In this document: positions 1-9,496 of the stretch, piece after piece | How the letters are laid out: every line of letters begins with the position of its first letter | Position numbering within the stretch: the first letter of the stretch is position 1 | Assembly: GCF_000473895.1 (NCBI RefSeq) | Contig: NZ_ASSJ01000001.1 | Location: forward strand, 89,557 to 153,556 | Reading direction: 5' to 3' | DNA: 64,000 bases | DNA from: Rubidibacter lacunae KORDI 51-2 | GTDB lineage: Bacteria; Cyanobacteriota; Cyanobacteriia; Cyanobacteriales; Rubidibacteraceae | Notes under the pieces: generated by a model | What the model saw: only the letters and a program-made list of their open reading frames with translations | Told to the model about the DNA's origin: nothing | Database searches by the model: none | Program-made: the position numbers and the translations under genes

Positions 1-649
<649 letters not shown>

Positions 650-671
650 TTACGAGTGGTCGGTAAGGTGT

Positions 672-980
672 TTACTGAACGGATGCGAGGATGTCCTTCT
701 CGGACAGCAGCACGTATTCTTCGCTGGCCAGACGGATGTCAGTACCGGCGTACTTGGAATACAGCACCTTGTCGCCGACTTTCACGTCGAGGGTGGCGCG
801 GCTGCCATCATCGTTGCGCTTACCCGGGCCCACAGCCACGATCTCGCCCACCTGTGGCTTTTCTTGTGCGGTGTCCGGCAGGACGATGCCGCCGGCCGTT
901 TTCTCTTCGGACGGGCTGACCTTGACGAAGACGCGATCGCCCAGCGGTTGCACGGTAGACACGCTCAGGGAAACTGCCAT
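672..980 (-). CDS. groES: Co-chaperonin GroES
   Basis: This 102-residue protein is the heptameric lid of GroEL. It begins [20 protein letters not shown] and contains the mobile-loop region [19 protein letters not shown] and the conserved [12 protein letters not shown]. The start at 980 is chosen because it gives the normal family length and is preceded by a good ribosome binding site (GGAGAGAGG, about 5 bases before ATG). The frame stays open 15 codons further upstream, but that would run through the CIRCE operator. It is the first gene of the groESL operon. Confidence 0.97.
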   Translation of the reverse strand: MAVSLSVSTVQPLGDRVFVKVSPSEEKTAGGIVLPDTAQEKPQVGEIVAVGPGKRNDDGSRATLDVKVGDKVLYSKYAGTDIRLASEEYVLLSEKDILASVQ

Positions 981-1018
981 TGTTACCTCTCTCCAGGTTT
1001 GTCGGGTGCCTCGTGGAA

Positions 1019-1045
1019 TTAGCACTCTCCTATTCCGAGTGCTAA
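1019..1045 (-). promoter_or_regulatory. CIRCE operator of groESL
   Basis: A perfect inverted repeat TTAGCACTC-N9-GAGTGCTAA, the consensus CIRCE element, lies 39 bases before the groES start. CIRCE is the binding site of the heat-shock repressor HrcA. The match is exact in both 9-base arms, so HrcA control of groESL is well supported. Confidence 0.97.
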
Positions 1046-1073
1046 TTTAGCGAAGCGCATGCGTGGCGTGCAA
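1044..1073 (-). promoter_or_regulatory. Predicted sigma-70-type promoter of groESL
   Basis: Read on the minus strand there is a TTGCAC -35 hexamer (1068-1073), an 18-base spacer and a TAAATT -10 hexamer (1044-1049) that abuts the CIRCE operator. This spacing and overlap is what HrcA repression needs. The assignment is by inspection; no transcription start is known. Confidence 0.6.
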
Positions 1074-1225
1074 CTGCTCGGTCAGTGCGGGTTCCCGTAC
1101 TCGACTGCCATCGCTGCTCCAGCAGGGAATCGCGTTTATTGCTAGCAGGACGGGCGATCGCGCCGGGCGCGAGTGCGGCGGATAAGAAGCCCATTAGACC
1201 GATCGAGACCGCAGCGGGCGGGTGC

Positions 1226-1684
1226 TTACGAGGCGCGACCGAGTTGCAAGATTTTGACCGCGACCTCCTCGGCAACAGGCATCACGGAGAGGCGGTTGCC
1301 GCGCCGGACGAGGAGCAGTTCGTCGGGACTGAAGGTAGCTTTGAGTGTGGCGATCGGGATATAGGTGGCAAAAGTTTCGAGATATTCGACGGTAGCAGTG
1401 CGCCAGCGCGGGTCCTCGGGTGTGGATTTGGCGTCGTAATAATGACTGTCTGGGTCGAATTGTGTCGGATCGACAACGCGGGCTTCAACGACGCGGACCA
1501 GCCCGGCGACGCCCGGTGGCTTGGTATTGGAGTGATAGAAAAACGCCAAGTCTCCCGGTTCCATCTCACACAGGAAGTTTCGCGCCTGGTAGTTGCGGAC
1601 GCCATCCCAGATCGAGCGCCTCTCGCGTTCCATGTCCTTGATGCCATAGGTGCCCGGTTCCGACTTCAGCAACCAATATTTCAC
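1226..1684 (-). CDS. EVE domain protein
   Basis: This 152-residue protein consists of one EVE domain, a PUA-like fold proposed to bind modified bases in RNA or DNA. It starts MKYWLLKSEPGTYGI and includes the typical WDGVRNYQARNFL and GDLAFFYHSN segments, followed by GLVRVVEARVVDPTQFDP. Its ATG overlaps the stop of the upstream PHP gene by four bases (ATGA), so the two are translationally coupled. That suggests a shared nucleic-acid role, but the substrate is not known. Length is normal for stand-alone bacterial EVE proteins. Confidence 0.9.
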   Translation of the reverse strand: MKYWLLKSEPGTYGIKDMERERRSIWDGVRNYQARNFLCEMEPGDLAFFYHSNTKPPGVAGLVRVVEARVVDPTQFDPDSHYYDAKSTPEDPRWRTATVEYLETFATYIPIATLKATFSPDELLLVRRGNRLSVMPVAEEVAVKILQLGRAS

Positions 1685-2535
1685 CTGAGCCCGCTCCTCT
1701 CGCGATCGCTACTGCTTGCAGGTCCTCGATTGGTTAGTCGGGCGGCCTGCAGTGCTGTCAATAACTCTAACGGCAATTGCAACTGGTTGAGCGTGGGACC
1801 GTCCTTAATGGGTCCGTGGTAGTCGCTGCCGCCAGTCGCGACCAGATTGTAGGTGCGAGCCAGCTGTGCGAGCATCGCGTGTTGAGTCGGCGTGTGGGTC
1901 GGGTGATAGATTTCGATGCCGCGCAGACCGGCTGCTACCAACTCGGGGAGTATCTCCGACGGCTCGCCCCCCCGGAATAGAAATGGATGCGCCCACACGG
2001 GCACCGCACCGCAGTCGCGGAGCAAGCGGATGCCTTCTACCGCAGAGAACTTTTCGTAGCTGACATAAGCCGGCCCGCCATCGGACAACCAGCGGTCGAA
2101 TGCTTCGCGCTCGGTTCGAGCGTGACCGGCTGCCACAAGAGCTCGAGCAATGTGCGGTCGCCCTGGCGCGATACCCGCTCCAATTTGCGGCAGCACGATC
2201 GGGTAGCCTAGCTTGGCAAGTTTATCGGCCATCTGTCGAGCGCGACGCCTGCGACCCTCGAAGCGATCGCGCAGCGGCGGTTCTAAGAGATCGCGCTGGG
2301 GATAAAACCCCAAAACATGCAGGGAGCGACCGTGCCACACCGTACTGAGTTCGATTCCGGGGACGATGGTGAGTCCGAACCTGCGGGCCGCAGCGATTGC
2401 CTCATCCCAGCCGCCGAGGGTGTCGTGGTCGGTGATGGCTAGAGCGCGGACGCCTGCCGCCGCCGCCGCTTCCACCAGTTCGGTTGGTGCGAGCGTGCCG
2501 TCCGAAAATGTCGTGTGACAGTGTAGCTCTAGCAT
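1681..2535 (-). CDS. PHP domain phosphoesterase (TrpH/RNase AM-like)
   Basis: This 284-residue protein belongs to the YciV/TrpH branch of the PHP superfamily, metal-dependent phosphoesterases that act on short RNA ends or nucleoside bisphosphates. Metal-binding motifs are visible in order: HCHTTFSDG at the N-terminus, ITDHDT, GIELST, HVLGFY, WAHPFL and GGSDYHG near the C-terminus. The order and spacing match the family. It is the first gene of a two-gene unit with the EVE protein, which it overlaps by four bases. The exact substrate cannot be told from sequence alone. Confidence 0.88.
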   Translation of the reverse strand: MLELHCHTTFSDGTLAPTELVEAAAAAGVRALAITDHDTLGGWDEAIAAARRFGLTIVPGIELSTVWHGRSLHVLGFYPQRDLLEPPLRDRFEGRRRRARQMADKLAKLGYPIVLPQIGAGIAPGRPHIARALVAAGHARTEREAFDRWLSDGGPAYVSYEKFSAVEGIRLLRDCGAVPVWAHPFLFRGGEPSEILPELVAAGLRGIEIYHPTHTPTQHAMLAQLARTYNLVATGGSDYHGPIKDGPTLNQLQLPLELLTALQAARLTNRGPASSSDRERSGLR

Positions 2536-2768
2536 GATTGACGGGCTCGCAAAAAGATGGCTACGCCATTATCTTATAAGCTGCTTCCCACCAGATAGTT
2601 TACGAGCTCGGGGGTTGAAGACGGGCGCGGTCTGAAGGAACCTCCTGCCGGGCGCGACCGTGCTTGGGTGGGGCCGGCGTTGCTCGCACGCGATCTCGGG
2701 ACGTAAAATCGAACGAAGCTCGCCAGCGCAATGCACGAACCCCCAGGACTGGAAGCTGGAGTTACGAG

Positions 2769-3911
2769 ATGGAATTGACAACGACCTTAGAAGGACAACG
2801 CGTCGAGAATCGCGTGCGGGCGATCGGCATCAACCCCAACCACTGGTATGCCGTTGCCCGATCCGAAGATCTCAAGCCCGGCTGCACGCTACCTGTAACC
2901 GTTTGGCAACAGGCGATTGCGCTCTTCCGCGATACAACCGGCACCGTTCGCGCGCTCGAAGATGCCTGCCCGCACAAGGGCATTGCCTTGCACAAAGGCG
3001 ACGTGTGCGGAACGCGGCTGGTGTGTCCCTACCACGGCTGGGAGTTTGAGGGCGACACCGGTCGGTGCGCGCGCATTCCTTACTTACCCGCAACCCAGAA
3101 GCTGCCCCCTGCCTGCGCCCGCAGCTTTCCCGTACGGGAGCAATATGGCGCGGTCTGGTTGTTTCCTGGAGACCCGGAGCTGGCTCGCGATCGCGCGCTA
3201 CCCGTCATGACCGAGTTCGGCAACGACGAGTGGCTGTGCGTGCCCTTGGCTGCAAAGTTTGCCGCCCATTTCTCGATGTGCAACGAGAACACGATGGACG
3301 TGTTCCACGGCTATTTGCATCGAGGTCTGCAAGGTTGGTTCGATCCGCGACTGAGCAGCCTGCACGCAACTGACGATACCATCCGCGCCACCTACGACGT
3401 GTCCTATCGCGGTCGGCTGGCAACGTGGTTGGGTCTGAGCGATCGCGCCGATCGGGTGACGACCCTGCCGGTGTCAATCGAGTACCGCTACCCGCACTAC
3501 GAAACCCACTTGGAGGGCGTGTCTGCGTTGTATTTGTTTCGCCTGCCAGTACATCCGACCGAAAGTCATTCGTTTGCGTACTTTTTCTTCCGGGTCCCGC
3601 TACCCCGATGGTTGTTGCGCGGGCTGCGATCGCCCCTCAGGGTGCTATTGCGGCGCTTCATATTGCGGCGTTTCCTCGCCCAAGATATCGAAATGGTGGA
3701 AAACGAACAGCGTACTTACCTCACCAATCCGCAGCGGCGCTATGTGGAAATCAACCCGGCAATCATTGCGCTGCAGCGCTTGCTCGTGCGCCAGTATTGC
3801 CAATACGAGCGCGATCGGCACGAGGATCGCGGAAAAGTGGATGCGGCGGGCACATGCCAAGACGATACCAGTCTGGATAGCAGTCCGCGGAGAGATCGGT
3901 CGACGGTTTAG
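2769..3911 (+). CDS. Rieske [2Fe-2S] non-heme iron oxygenase
   Basis: This 380-residue enzyme resembles the pheophorbide/chlorophyllide a oxygenase type of ring-hydroxylating oxygenases. Rieske ligands are CPHKG and CPYHGW, roughly at residues 60-80. The mononuclear iron site is in NENTMDVFHGYLH (Asp, His, His) near residue 175. The later part holds short hydrophobic stretches and a basic segment (RSPLRVLLRRFILRRF), which may associate with the membrane. ATG 2769 is chosen over in-frame starts further upstream because GGAG sits just before it and the protein then begins close to the Rieske domain (GINPNHWYAVARSEDL). The substrate is not known. Confidence 0.88.
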   Translation: MELTTTLEGQRVENRVRAIGINPNHWYAVARSEDLKPGCTLPVTVWQQAIALFRDTTGTVRALEDACPHKGIALHKGDVCGTRLVCPYHGWEFEGDTGRCARIPYLPATQKLPPACARSFPVREQYGAVWLFPGDPELARDRALPVMTEFGNDEWLCVPLAAKFAAHFSMCNENTMDVFHGYLHRGLQGWFDPRLSSLHATDDTIRATYDVSYRGRLATWLGLSDRADRVTTLPVSIEYRYPHYETHLEGVSALYLFRLPVHPTESHSFAYFFFRVPLPRWLLRGLRSPLRVLLRRFILRRFLAQDIEMVENEQRTYLTNPQRRYVEINPAIIALQRLLVRQYCQYERDRHEDRGKVDAAGTCQDDTSLDSSPRRDRSTV

Positions 3912-4019
3912 GCTTTCAAAGCGGAGTTTTGGGGTAGATTTGCAATGGGAACTTGCGGCATGCTTTGCAACGCCGAGCTGCAGTCCAAAGCAACACGCGA
4001 TTGTGGTGGGAAGTGGGAC

Positions 4020-5378
4020 ATGAGTCGTCCGATCGGAATCGATCTGTTTGCCGGTGCGGGCGGTCTCAGCCTCGGCTTCGAACAAGCAGGATTTGATGTT
4101 GTAGCGGCGGTAGAACTCGATCCGGTGCACGCAGCAGTCCATCACTACAACTTTCCCAACTGCGCGATGCTGCCCAAATCTGCTGCCAGTCTTTCGGGTG
4201 CAGAGATTCGGGGGGCGGCAGGCATCGGGTCGCGAGCGGTCGATGTGGTGTTTGGTGGCGCGCCCTGCCAGGGGTTTTCGTTGATGGGCAGGCGCTCGCT
4301 GGATGACCCGCGCAACGCGCTGGTGAGAGAGTTCGTGCGGCTCGTGGCCGAACTTGACGCCCGTTATTTCGTCTTCGAGAACGTGAAGGGGTTAGCAACC
4401 GGACAGCAGCGGCAATTCCTCGAAGAAGTCATCGATGCTTTTACTGCCCTCGGCTATTTAATCCGATTGCCGTGGCAGATCCTGAACGCCGTCCATTTTG
4501 GGGTGCCGCAACAGCGAGAGCGTCTGATTTTGATGGGAGCGAAGCGCGACTGTCCGCTGCCGGAGTATCCAAAGGCGATCGCGCGACCGGCTGGCAAATC
4601 CCCAGCACTCGCTGCCGGCTCGCTGCCGCCGGGTCCGTCCTGCCGCGAAGCGATCGGCGATTTGCCGGATGCAGATAAATTTGCTCGGCTAGCGGCAACC
4701 GACTCGACACCAGTATCTGCCTGGGATGCCGGAGACTTGAGCGCTTACGCGCGAGAAATGCGATGCGTCGAGGCGGCAGGGTGGCACTATGGCTATCGTC
4801 GTCACTGGAATTCGATGGTGCTGACGGCAAGCGCGCGCACGACCCACACGGCAATCTCGCGCCGCCGCTTTGCTGCCGCTGACTCCGGTCGTATCGAGCC
4901 AATTTCGCGATTTTTCAAGCTCGCCCCCGATGGGGTCAGCAATACGCTGCGAGCTGGAACCGACTCGGCACGCGGGGCCTTTACCAGTCCGCGCCCGATC
5001 CACTACGCGCGTTCGCGGTGCGTAACGGTGCGGGAGATGGCGCGGTTGCATGGGTTTCCAGATTGGTTCCGTCCTCACGCAACGAAGTGGCACGGTGCGC
5101 GACAGATCGGCAACGCCGTGCCGCCGCCGCTGGCTCGTGCAATTGCTGGGGAGATCGGTCGGGCACTGGGCGCGACGCCGACACTGCCGCGACGTATTGT
5201 GGCATTAGGCGAGCCGCGCTTGGTCAACTTCGACATGTCCCAAGCCGCGCGGTTTTGGGGCGTTCCGATCGCGATCGCCAAGCGCACTAGCAAAAGCGGC
5301 GTCCGCAAACGCAAGCAATCCGATGTTGAAGCAGCGCGTCTGTTAGCCCGCGACAATCGATCTGGGATCGCCGACTAG
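4020..5378 (+). CDS. Solitary DNA (cytosine-5) methyltransferase, possibly CGATCG-specific
   Basis: This 452-residue enzyme has all the main C5-methyltransferase motifs in order: DLFAGAGG (I, SAM binding), GGAPCQGFS (IV, catalytic Cys), FENVKG (VI), PQQRERLILMG (VIII) and QIGNAVPPPLA (X). The target-recognition region lies between about residues 190 and 330. No restriction endonuclease or specificity gene adjoins it, so it is an orphan methylase. The start MSRPIGIDLFAG follows a purine-rich stretch (GGGAAGTGGGA). Orphan cyanobacterial enzymes of this kind, such as M.Ssp6803I, methylate CGATCG, the core of HIP1, which is abundant here. The family is certain; the specificity is an inference. 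The basic tail after motif X (RTSKSGVRKRKQ) is unusual. Confidence 0.93.
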   Translation: MSRPIGIDLFAGAGGLSLGFEQAGFDVVAAVELDPVHAAVHHYNFPNCAMLPKSAASLSGAEIRGAAGIGSRAVDVVFGGAPCQGFSLMGRRSLDDPRNALVREFVRLVAELDARYFVFENVKGLATGQQRQFLEEVIDAFTALGYLIRLPWQILNAVHFGVPQQRERLILMGAKRDCPLPEYPKAIARPAGKSPALAAGSLPPGPSCREAIGDLPDADKFARLAATDSTPVSAWDAGDLSAYAREMRCVEAAGWHYGYRRHWNSMVLTASARTTHTAISRRRFAAADSGRIEPISRFFKLAPDGVSNTLRAGTDSARGAFTSPRPIHYARSRCVTVREMARLHGFPDWFRPHATKWHGARQIGNAVPPPLARAIAGEIGRALGATPTLPRRIVALGEPRLVNFDMSQAARFWGVPIAIAKRTSKSGVRKRKQSDVEAARLLARDNRSGIAD

Positions 5379-5587
5379 CGTTTGCTCGAGCCCTGGGCTC
5401 TCTCAAGCGAGGTTATTTTGGGGAGGTCGATTTGGTGACGTACTCACCCTGATGACATTCACCAAGCTTACATTGAGCGGGGGCGGTAGTAATGGCGTTC
5501 GCGTCTTCAGTTGGAGCCGCGAAGTGAGCGTTCTCGATTCACTCAAGAATTGGTAGGGGTGTTGTTGAAAGCCAAGTGTAAATGTGT

Positions 5588-7276
5588 TCACAGCTTGCGG
5601 AACTCTTCAGCCTCAGCTGCAAACGCTGCTTGTAAAGCCGGTGCGGATGCTTGCGGAATGAGCACTGCATCGAAATCCCGATCTTGACTGAGATATGCGG
5701 CGTAAGCAGGGTTCAGGTAAGCGCGATACTCCTCGTTACCGGCCACAAACACTTGGGCAAAGGCGGCTTGAAAGGGTTCAGCATAGTAGTCGCGTAGGTC
5801 CTCGCTCGGCAGCGTCAATCCGATCACTGAAGTGACCGCGAAATAACTGCCGCCATCTAAGTCGGGTATAGGAACATGGCTGTCTCCTTCTATCAACAGT
5901 AGGAAACTTTCTGGCGCGTTTGCCAACCAGGGGAAGGAGCGCGCTTGTTCGAAGACGAATGGTGTAGACAGATCGTAGCTGCCAGCCCCCACCATTACCG
6001 GTACGGTCACGTTTGCCAGTCCGTTGGGTCCAAAGATGCTGGCATTAACTGGATTAGCAAGAAAGACTGAACCAACGCGATCGTCTTTGAGATTTGGCAA
6101 CGGTTGTTCGAGTTTGAGGGCCCGACACTGTAATAACAAAGCCGTATTAAAGCGGCCGGGTCCTGTGGGGGTGCAGTCGCGCTCTAAATGTTCGAAATCG
6201 AGGGTCGCCCCGGCTGTGGCGAGAGCGGTGTAGCCGCCGAAGGAATGCCCCATGGATCCGACGTTGGTCAAGTTCAGTCGTCCGCCAAATTCGGCTTCGT
6301 TGCGCCGTTCTAGTTCGTTGAGGGTGTAGCTGATGTCTAAGGGGCGATCGATAAACTCATTGCGGTGGAAAATTTGACGGCTTGTCCCATCGATTAGGGC
6401 AGCCGCTTGGAGTTCGTCGCTGCCTGGATGTTGGGGCATAACGACTAAAAAACCCTGAGACGCCAACAACTCCCCTAGCTCGCTAAAGCTCTCGGGCTCG
6501 TCCGTCAGTCCGTGGGAAAACACGACCACGGGAATTTCGCCCGTCTCCTGGGATTGTGGACGGTAAACATCCACATAAAAGCTGCGATCGCGACTGGGAT
6601 CTTCCAAATCCCAGCGATCGCGCACGACGGTGGCCGAACCGGGAGTGGCCGGGTTCGGCAGCTGCGCGAAATCTACTGCTGGATAACCTTCGGCCTCCTC
6701 CAGCCCAATAGCTTTGGTTACTGCTACCAACCGCTCGGTTGCCCCCACCAAATACTCTGCTTGTTTGGCACGCCACAAAGCCTTTTCCAGGTTGATTTGC
6801 ATATTCACGGGTAGCTGCTCGAAAAAGCCCAGCACCGTGAGCCCTCCGGGCTCATTCGCTGCCTCGATCATGGCTGCTCGTAGTGCGGGCTTACCATTAA
6901 TGCCACCCTGAATTTCAATGGTGTTTCCCAATACGGTCAGAAGGCGATCGCCTTCATCGGTGTTCAACAGTCGGGAGAGCAGCAGCGGATCGATCTCCAC
7001 CGGCTCGACTAGCGTTCTCTGAAACTTGGCTTTCTCTTCCTCAGTTGGCTTTACGACCCGCAAGAAATCCCTAATATTTGCGTTCGTCGTCCCGTCAGCC
7101 GCAAAGGCAGCGAGCGATTCCACGCGTAAGGTCAGCGCAGCAACGCTGTAGAAGAACCTAATTTCCTCGGCAGCGATCGCGGGAGCAGGCGCGATCGCTG
7201 CAGCTAGAAAACTCCCCAATGCAAGAATGCTATGCAGCCTTTGCCCCCATCGACGCTCGGTTGTCGGCACGGTCAT
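5588..7276 (-). CDS. Secreted alpha/beta hydrolase with N-terminal DUF1400-like domain
   Basis: About 562 residues. The start has a signal peptide (TTERRWGQRLHS, then a hydrophobic stretch ending APAIAAEE). Residues ~35-200 resemble the cyanobacterial DUF1400 domain, and the rest is an alpha/beta hydrolase of the dienelactone hydrolase/PAF-acetylhydrolase type. The oxyanion strand VVVFSHG and the nucleophile elbow GHSFGG are clear, with a late DSHVP supplying the likely catalytic His. It is probably a lipase or esterase of the periplasm. An alternative GTG start at 7354 has GAGGAG 11 bases upstream and would add 26 residues before the signal peptide; the ATG is preferred because of the signal peptide. 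The natural substrate is unknown. Confidence 0.8.
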   Translation of the reverse strand: MTVPTTERRWGQRLHSILALGSFLAAAIAPAPAIAAEEIRFFYSVAALTLRVESLAAFAADGTTNANIRDFLRVVKPTEEEKAKFQRTLVEPVEIDPLLLSRLLNTDEGDRLLTVLGNTIEIQGGINGKPALRAAMIEAANEPGGLTVLGFFEQLPVNMQINLEKALWRAKQAEYLVGATERLVAVTKAIGLEEAEGYPAVDFAQLPNPATPGSATVVRDRWDLEDPSRDRSFYVDVYRPQSQETGEIPVVVFSHGLTDEPESFSELGELLASQGFLVVMPQHPGSDELQAAALIDGTSRQIFHRNEFIDRPLDISYTLNELERRNEAEFGGRLNLTNVGSMGHSFGGYTALATAGATLDFEHLERDCTPTGPGRFNTALLLQCRALKLEQPLPNLKDDRVGSVFLANPVNASIFGPNGLANVTVPVMVGAGSYDLSTPFVFEQARSFPWLANAPESFLLLIEGDSHVPIPDLDGGSYFAVTSVIGLTLPSEDLRDYYAEPFQAAFAQVFVAGNEEYRAYLNPAYAAYLSQDRDFDAVLIPQASAPALQAAFAAEAEEFRKL

Positions 7277-7660
7277 TCTTGGGGGATTCAAGCCAGACCT
7301 AGGGCCATGACTTGTTAGATAAGCACGGACGTATTCAAATAGAGAGTGACTCACGGGTTTGCTTACTCCTCAGCGGTTATCCCTTTGCACCTAGGTCAGT
7401 CATACTGCAGTTATAGAGACTGACGAGAACTATTTAAGCAGCGAAAAACCAACATGACTATGGTATTCGATCGCATTCGATCGGTTGCGATTTCGGCAAT
7501 CTATCCGCTCGGATCGCCTCCGGAGTCCGAACGTAAAACGATGTAAAAAGGTGAATAAGTTGTACAAAGCCGATTTAGTGAAGCCCAGCCCAGGTGCTGC
7601 AATTTGTTTGGGTTCTTTGGTCTGGCAAGGGCCGATCGGATTGAGGAAAGGCAAGCAATC
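7277..7660. other. Intergenic region between hydrolase and kinase pseudogene
   Basis: This stretch holds the likely promoter of the minus-strand hydrolase gene and the alternative GTG start at 7352-7354. No open frame in it looks like a protein, and I see no RNA gene or strong repeat. Confidence 0.4.
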
Positions 7661-8110
7661 GTGAATATCGTGCTGTTGGGCAATCCCGGAGCCGGCAAAA
7701 ATGCGCTAGTGATTCGCTCGATCGCCGACCGGCAAATCGCAGGCCGGTCGCTCGATGAAATTCTTGAGATGAAGGAACGACCTGCAAGCCACTCGCAGAG
7801 AGCATCGCTCTGCTCGAAGCCTTACTCCCCCAAAAAGCAAGCTGGATTATTGAAGTCTGCAAAAGCGATCTGGTTGCAGCCACCCTACCGCATAGCGATC
7901 GACTTTGCTTCTTAAATCTGGGTATCGAAACATGCGTTTTGCACTGCCGCCACCGCCTCTAGGAACCCGAAAAATTCAACTCTCCAGACATAAGCGATCG
8001 CCATTCAACGACCTCGCGAACAGGGTAAAAGCCGATACATCTCGCACCGACGAACTCGCTTGAAACGTGACTGGGAGTTGTTCGAGCCTTTCCTGGCAAA
8101 ACGCGAGTAA
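7661..8110 (+). pseudogene. Decayed small P-loop kinase (adenylate/shikimate-kinase-like)
   Basis: Joining reading frames reveals a disrupted P-loop nucleotide kinase. The first part, from GTG 7661, gives VNIVLLGNPGAGKNALV with a Walker A motif. A frame change near 7780 gives PLAESIALLEALLPQKASW, IIEVCKSDLVAATLPHSD and RLCFLNLGIETCVLHCRHR. That run ends in a stop just before EPEKFNSP. Further shifts lead to SRTDE, LKRDWELFEPFLAKRE and a stop at 8110. The order matches small cyanobacterial kinases of the P-loop family. At least three frameshifts and one stop are present, and the lid region is eroded, so it cannot be functional. The exact family is uncertain. Confidence 0.65.
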
Positions 8111-8161
8111 GTCAGCCTCGACGACTAGGTTGGCGAGTAAGCCCAACCTCGGAATGCGCTC

Positions 8162-8788
8162 CTAAGACCGTACTTGAGCCCCATGGCTGCGCGGGTCGGC
8201 ATTACCTGCAGGCGGCGCTTCGAATCCCGGCGTGTCTAACTCGCTCGTCCGGCCGCGGCGAACACTCGGCAGTGCTTCCCCCACCACCAGCGCTTGCAAA
8301 TTCTCTTCCAGCAGCGATCGCGGTTGCTCCCCGATTGCCATCCCGACCGGTTCTCCCGACCGGTCCAAATACACGAAATGCGGGATGCCGTCCACTCGGT
8401 AGCGCAGTAACTCCGGCAGCCACTTGGTGTTATCGACGTTCAACATCGCAAAGTTCAGATCGCCCGCAAACTCCGCCTTTACATCCGCCAGTTCCGGTGC
8501 CATTGCCCGGCAGGTCGTGCACCAATCCGCATAGAACTCCAGCAACGTCGGCTTCCCGTTCGCCGTCGCGATTTCAAGCGGCGTTGCAGCCCGCGCTTGT
8601 TTCTCGAGCGACCCAGCGGCCGAACCAGACTGCATACTGAAGAAAAAGACTGCTCCGATCGCGATCGCGCCCAAGGCTACTAGCACATTCCGCAACCGTC
8701 GGCTCAGTGCCGAACCTTCATCCAACGCGCTCGTCCCCGAACGATTGACGGGAGTCTCCACGTTTTTTCCAGACTTTTCCGACATCAT
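8162..8788 (-). CDS. txlA: Membrane-anchored thioredoxin-like protein (TxlA/HCF164 type)
   Basis: This 208-residue protein has one transmembrane helix (about residues 34-51) and a thioredoxin fold with the active site WCTTC at residues 89-93, inside LEFYADWCTTCRAMAPEL. The cis-proline region is GIPHFVYLDRSG. TxlA and its plant homologue HCF164 pass reducing power across the thylakoid membrane for cytochrome maturation. Two ATGs sit together at the start; either could be used. It is divergent from the ferredoxin gene at 8868, with only 79 bases between them, so they share a promoter region and perhaps redox control. Confidence 0.88.
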   Translation of the reverse strand: MMSEKSGKNVETPVNRSGTSALDEGSALSRRLRNVLVALGAIAIGAVFFFSMQSGSAAGSLEKQARAATPLEIATANGKPTLLEFYADWCTTCRAMAPELADVKAEFAGDLNFAMLNVDNTKWLPELLRYRVDGIPHFVYLDRSGEPVGMAIGEQPRSLLEENLQALVVGEALPSVRRGRTSELDTPGFEAPPAGNADPRSHGAQVRS

Positions 8789-8867
8789 CTTACGCTCCGC
8801 GATCGCATCGAATTGCTATCGACACTCTAGCAAGCTATCCCTCGCTCCCACCCCACGTGCAAACCCC

Positions 8868-9272
8868 ATGAAAAAGCGCGTCACCCTGACATTCCCGCGC
8901 GATCGCGTTCCAGTTCCCATTACCTACCGTTTGGCGAAAGACTTCAACGTTGCTGCCAACATCATTCGCGCCCACATCGCGCCCAACCAAGTCGGCAAAC
9001 TCGTCATCGAACTCCTCGGTGACATCGACGCTATCGAAGCTGCAATTGACTGGATGGGCTCCCAAGGCGTCAGCGTTTCCTTTGCCAGCCGCGAAATTCT
9101 TATTGATGAGGATTCCTGCGTCGATTGCGGACTGTGTACTGGCGTTTGTCCCTCCACGGCCCTTACCCTCGAACCGAACAGCTTCAAACTGCTCTTCACG
9201 CGATCGCGCTGCATCGTCTGCGAGCAGTGCATTCCCACTTGCCCCGTCCAAGCCATCACCACCAACTTATGA
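8868..9272 (+). CDS. NIL domain plus 2x[4Fe-4S] ferredoxin
   Basis: This 134-residue protein joins an N-terminal NIL domain (residues ~1-75, the ACT-like domain found in methionine transporters) to a bacterial-type ferredoxin. Both [4Fe-4S] cluster motifs are complete: CVDCGLCTGVCPSTA and CIVCEQCIPTCPVQA. Such NIL-ferredoxins are common in cyanobacteria and have been linked to sulfur amino-acid metabolism. The start MKKRVTLTFPRDRVP is chosen because it begins the NIL domain; the open frame extends upstream into the divergent txlA gene. The physiological electron partner is unknown. Confidence 0.9.
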   Translation: MKKRVTLTFPRDRVPVPITYRLAKDFNVAANIIRAHIAPNQVGKLVIELLGDIDAIEAAIDWMGSQGVSVSFASREILIDEDSCVDCGLCTGVCPSTALTLEPNSFKLLFTRSRCIVCEQCIPTCPVQAITTNL

Positions 9273-9496
9273 GGTGGGCTCGGGCTCTGCATGTCCCCGA
9301 TCGTCTCTGATAAAGCAAGGACGTCACCCCTTACTGAGGTCGTTGGGGACGCTCGACCGCATCTGAAGTAGCGATTGCTGCCGAAATTTATGTCGTTTGC
9401 CGGCGGATGAACAAGACAATTAAGACGGTCTACAGAATTGATTCCCTTGGAACTTGCCGGCGGCAATACAGAGCCGACTGAGTTGCTCGGGCGCGC

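Noticed and set aside
2664..2768. N-terminal extension of the Rieske oxygenase from 2664
   Set aside because: The added 35 residues (basic, low-complexity) have no conserved pattern, and a ribosome binding site sits before 2769.
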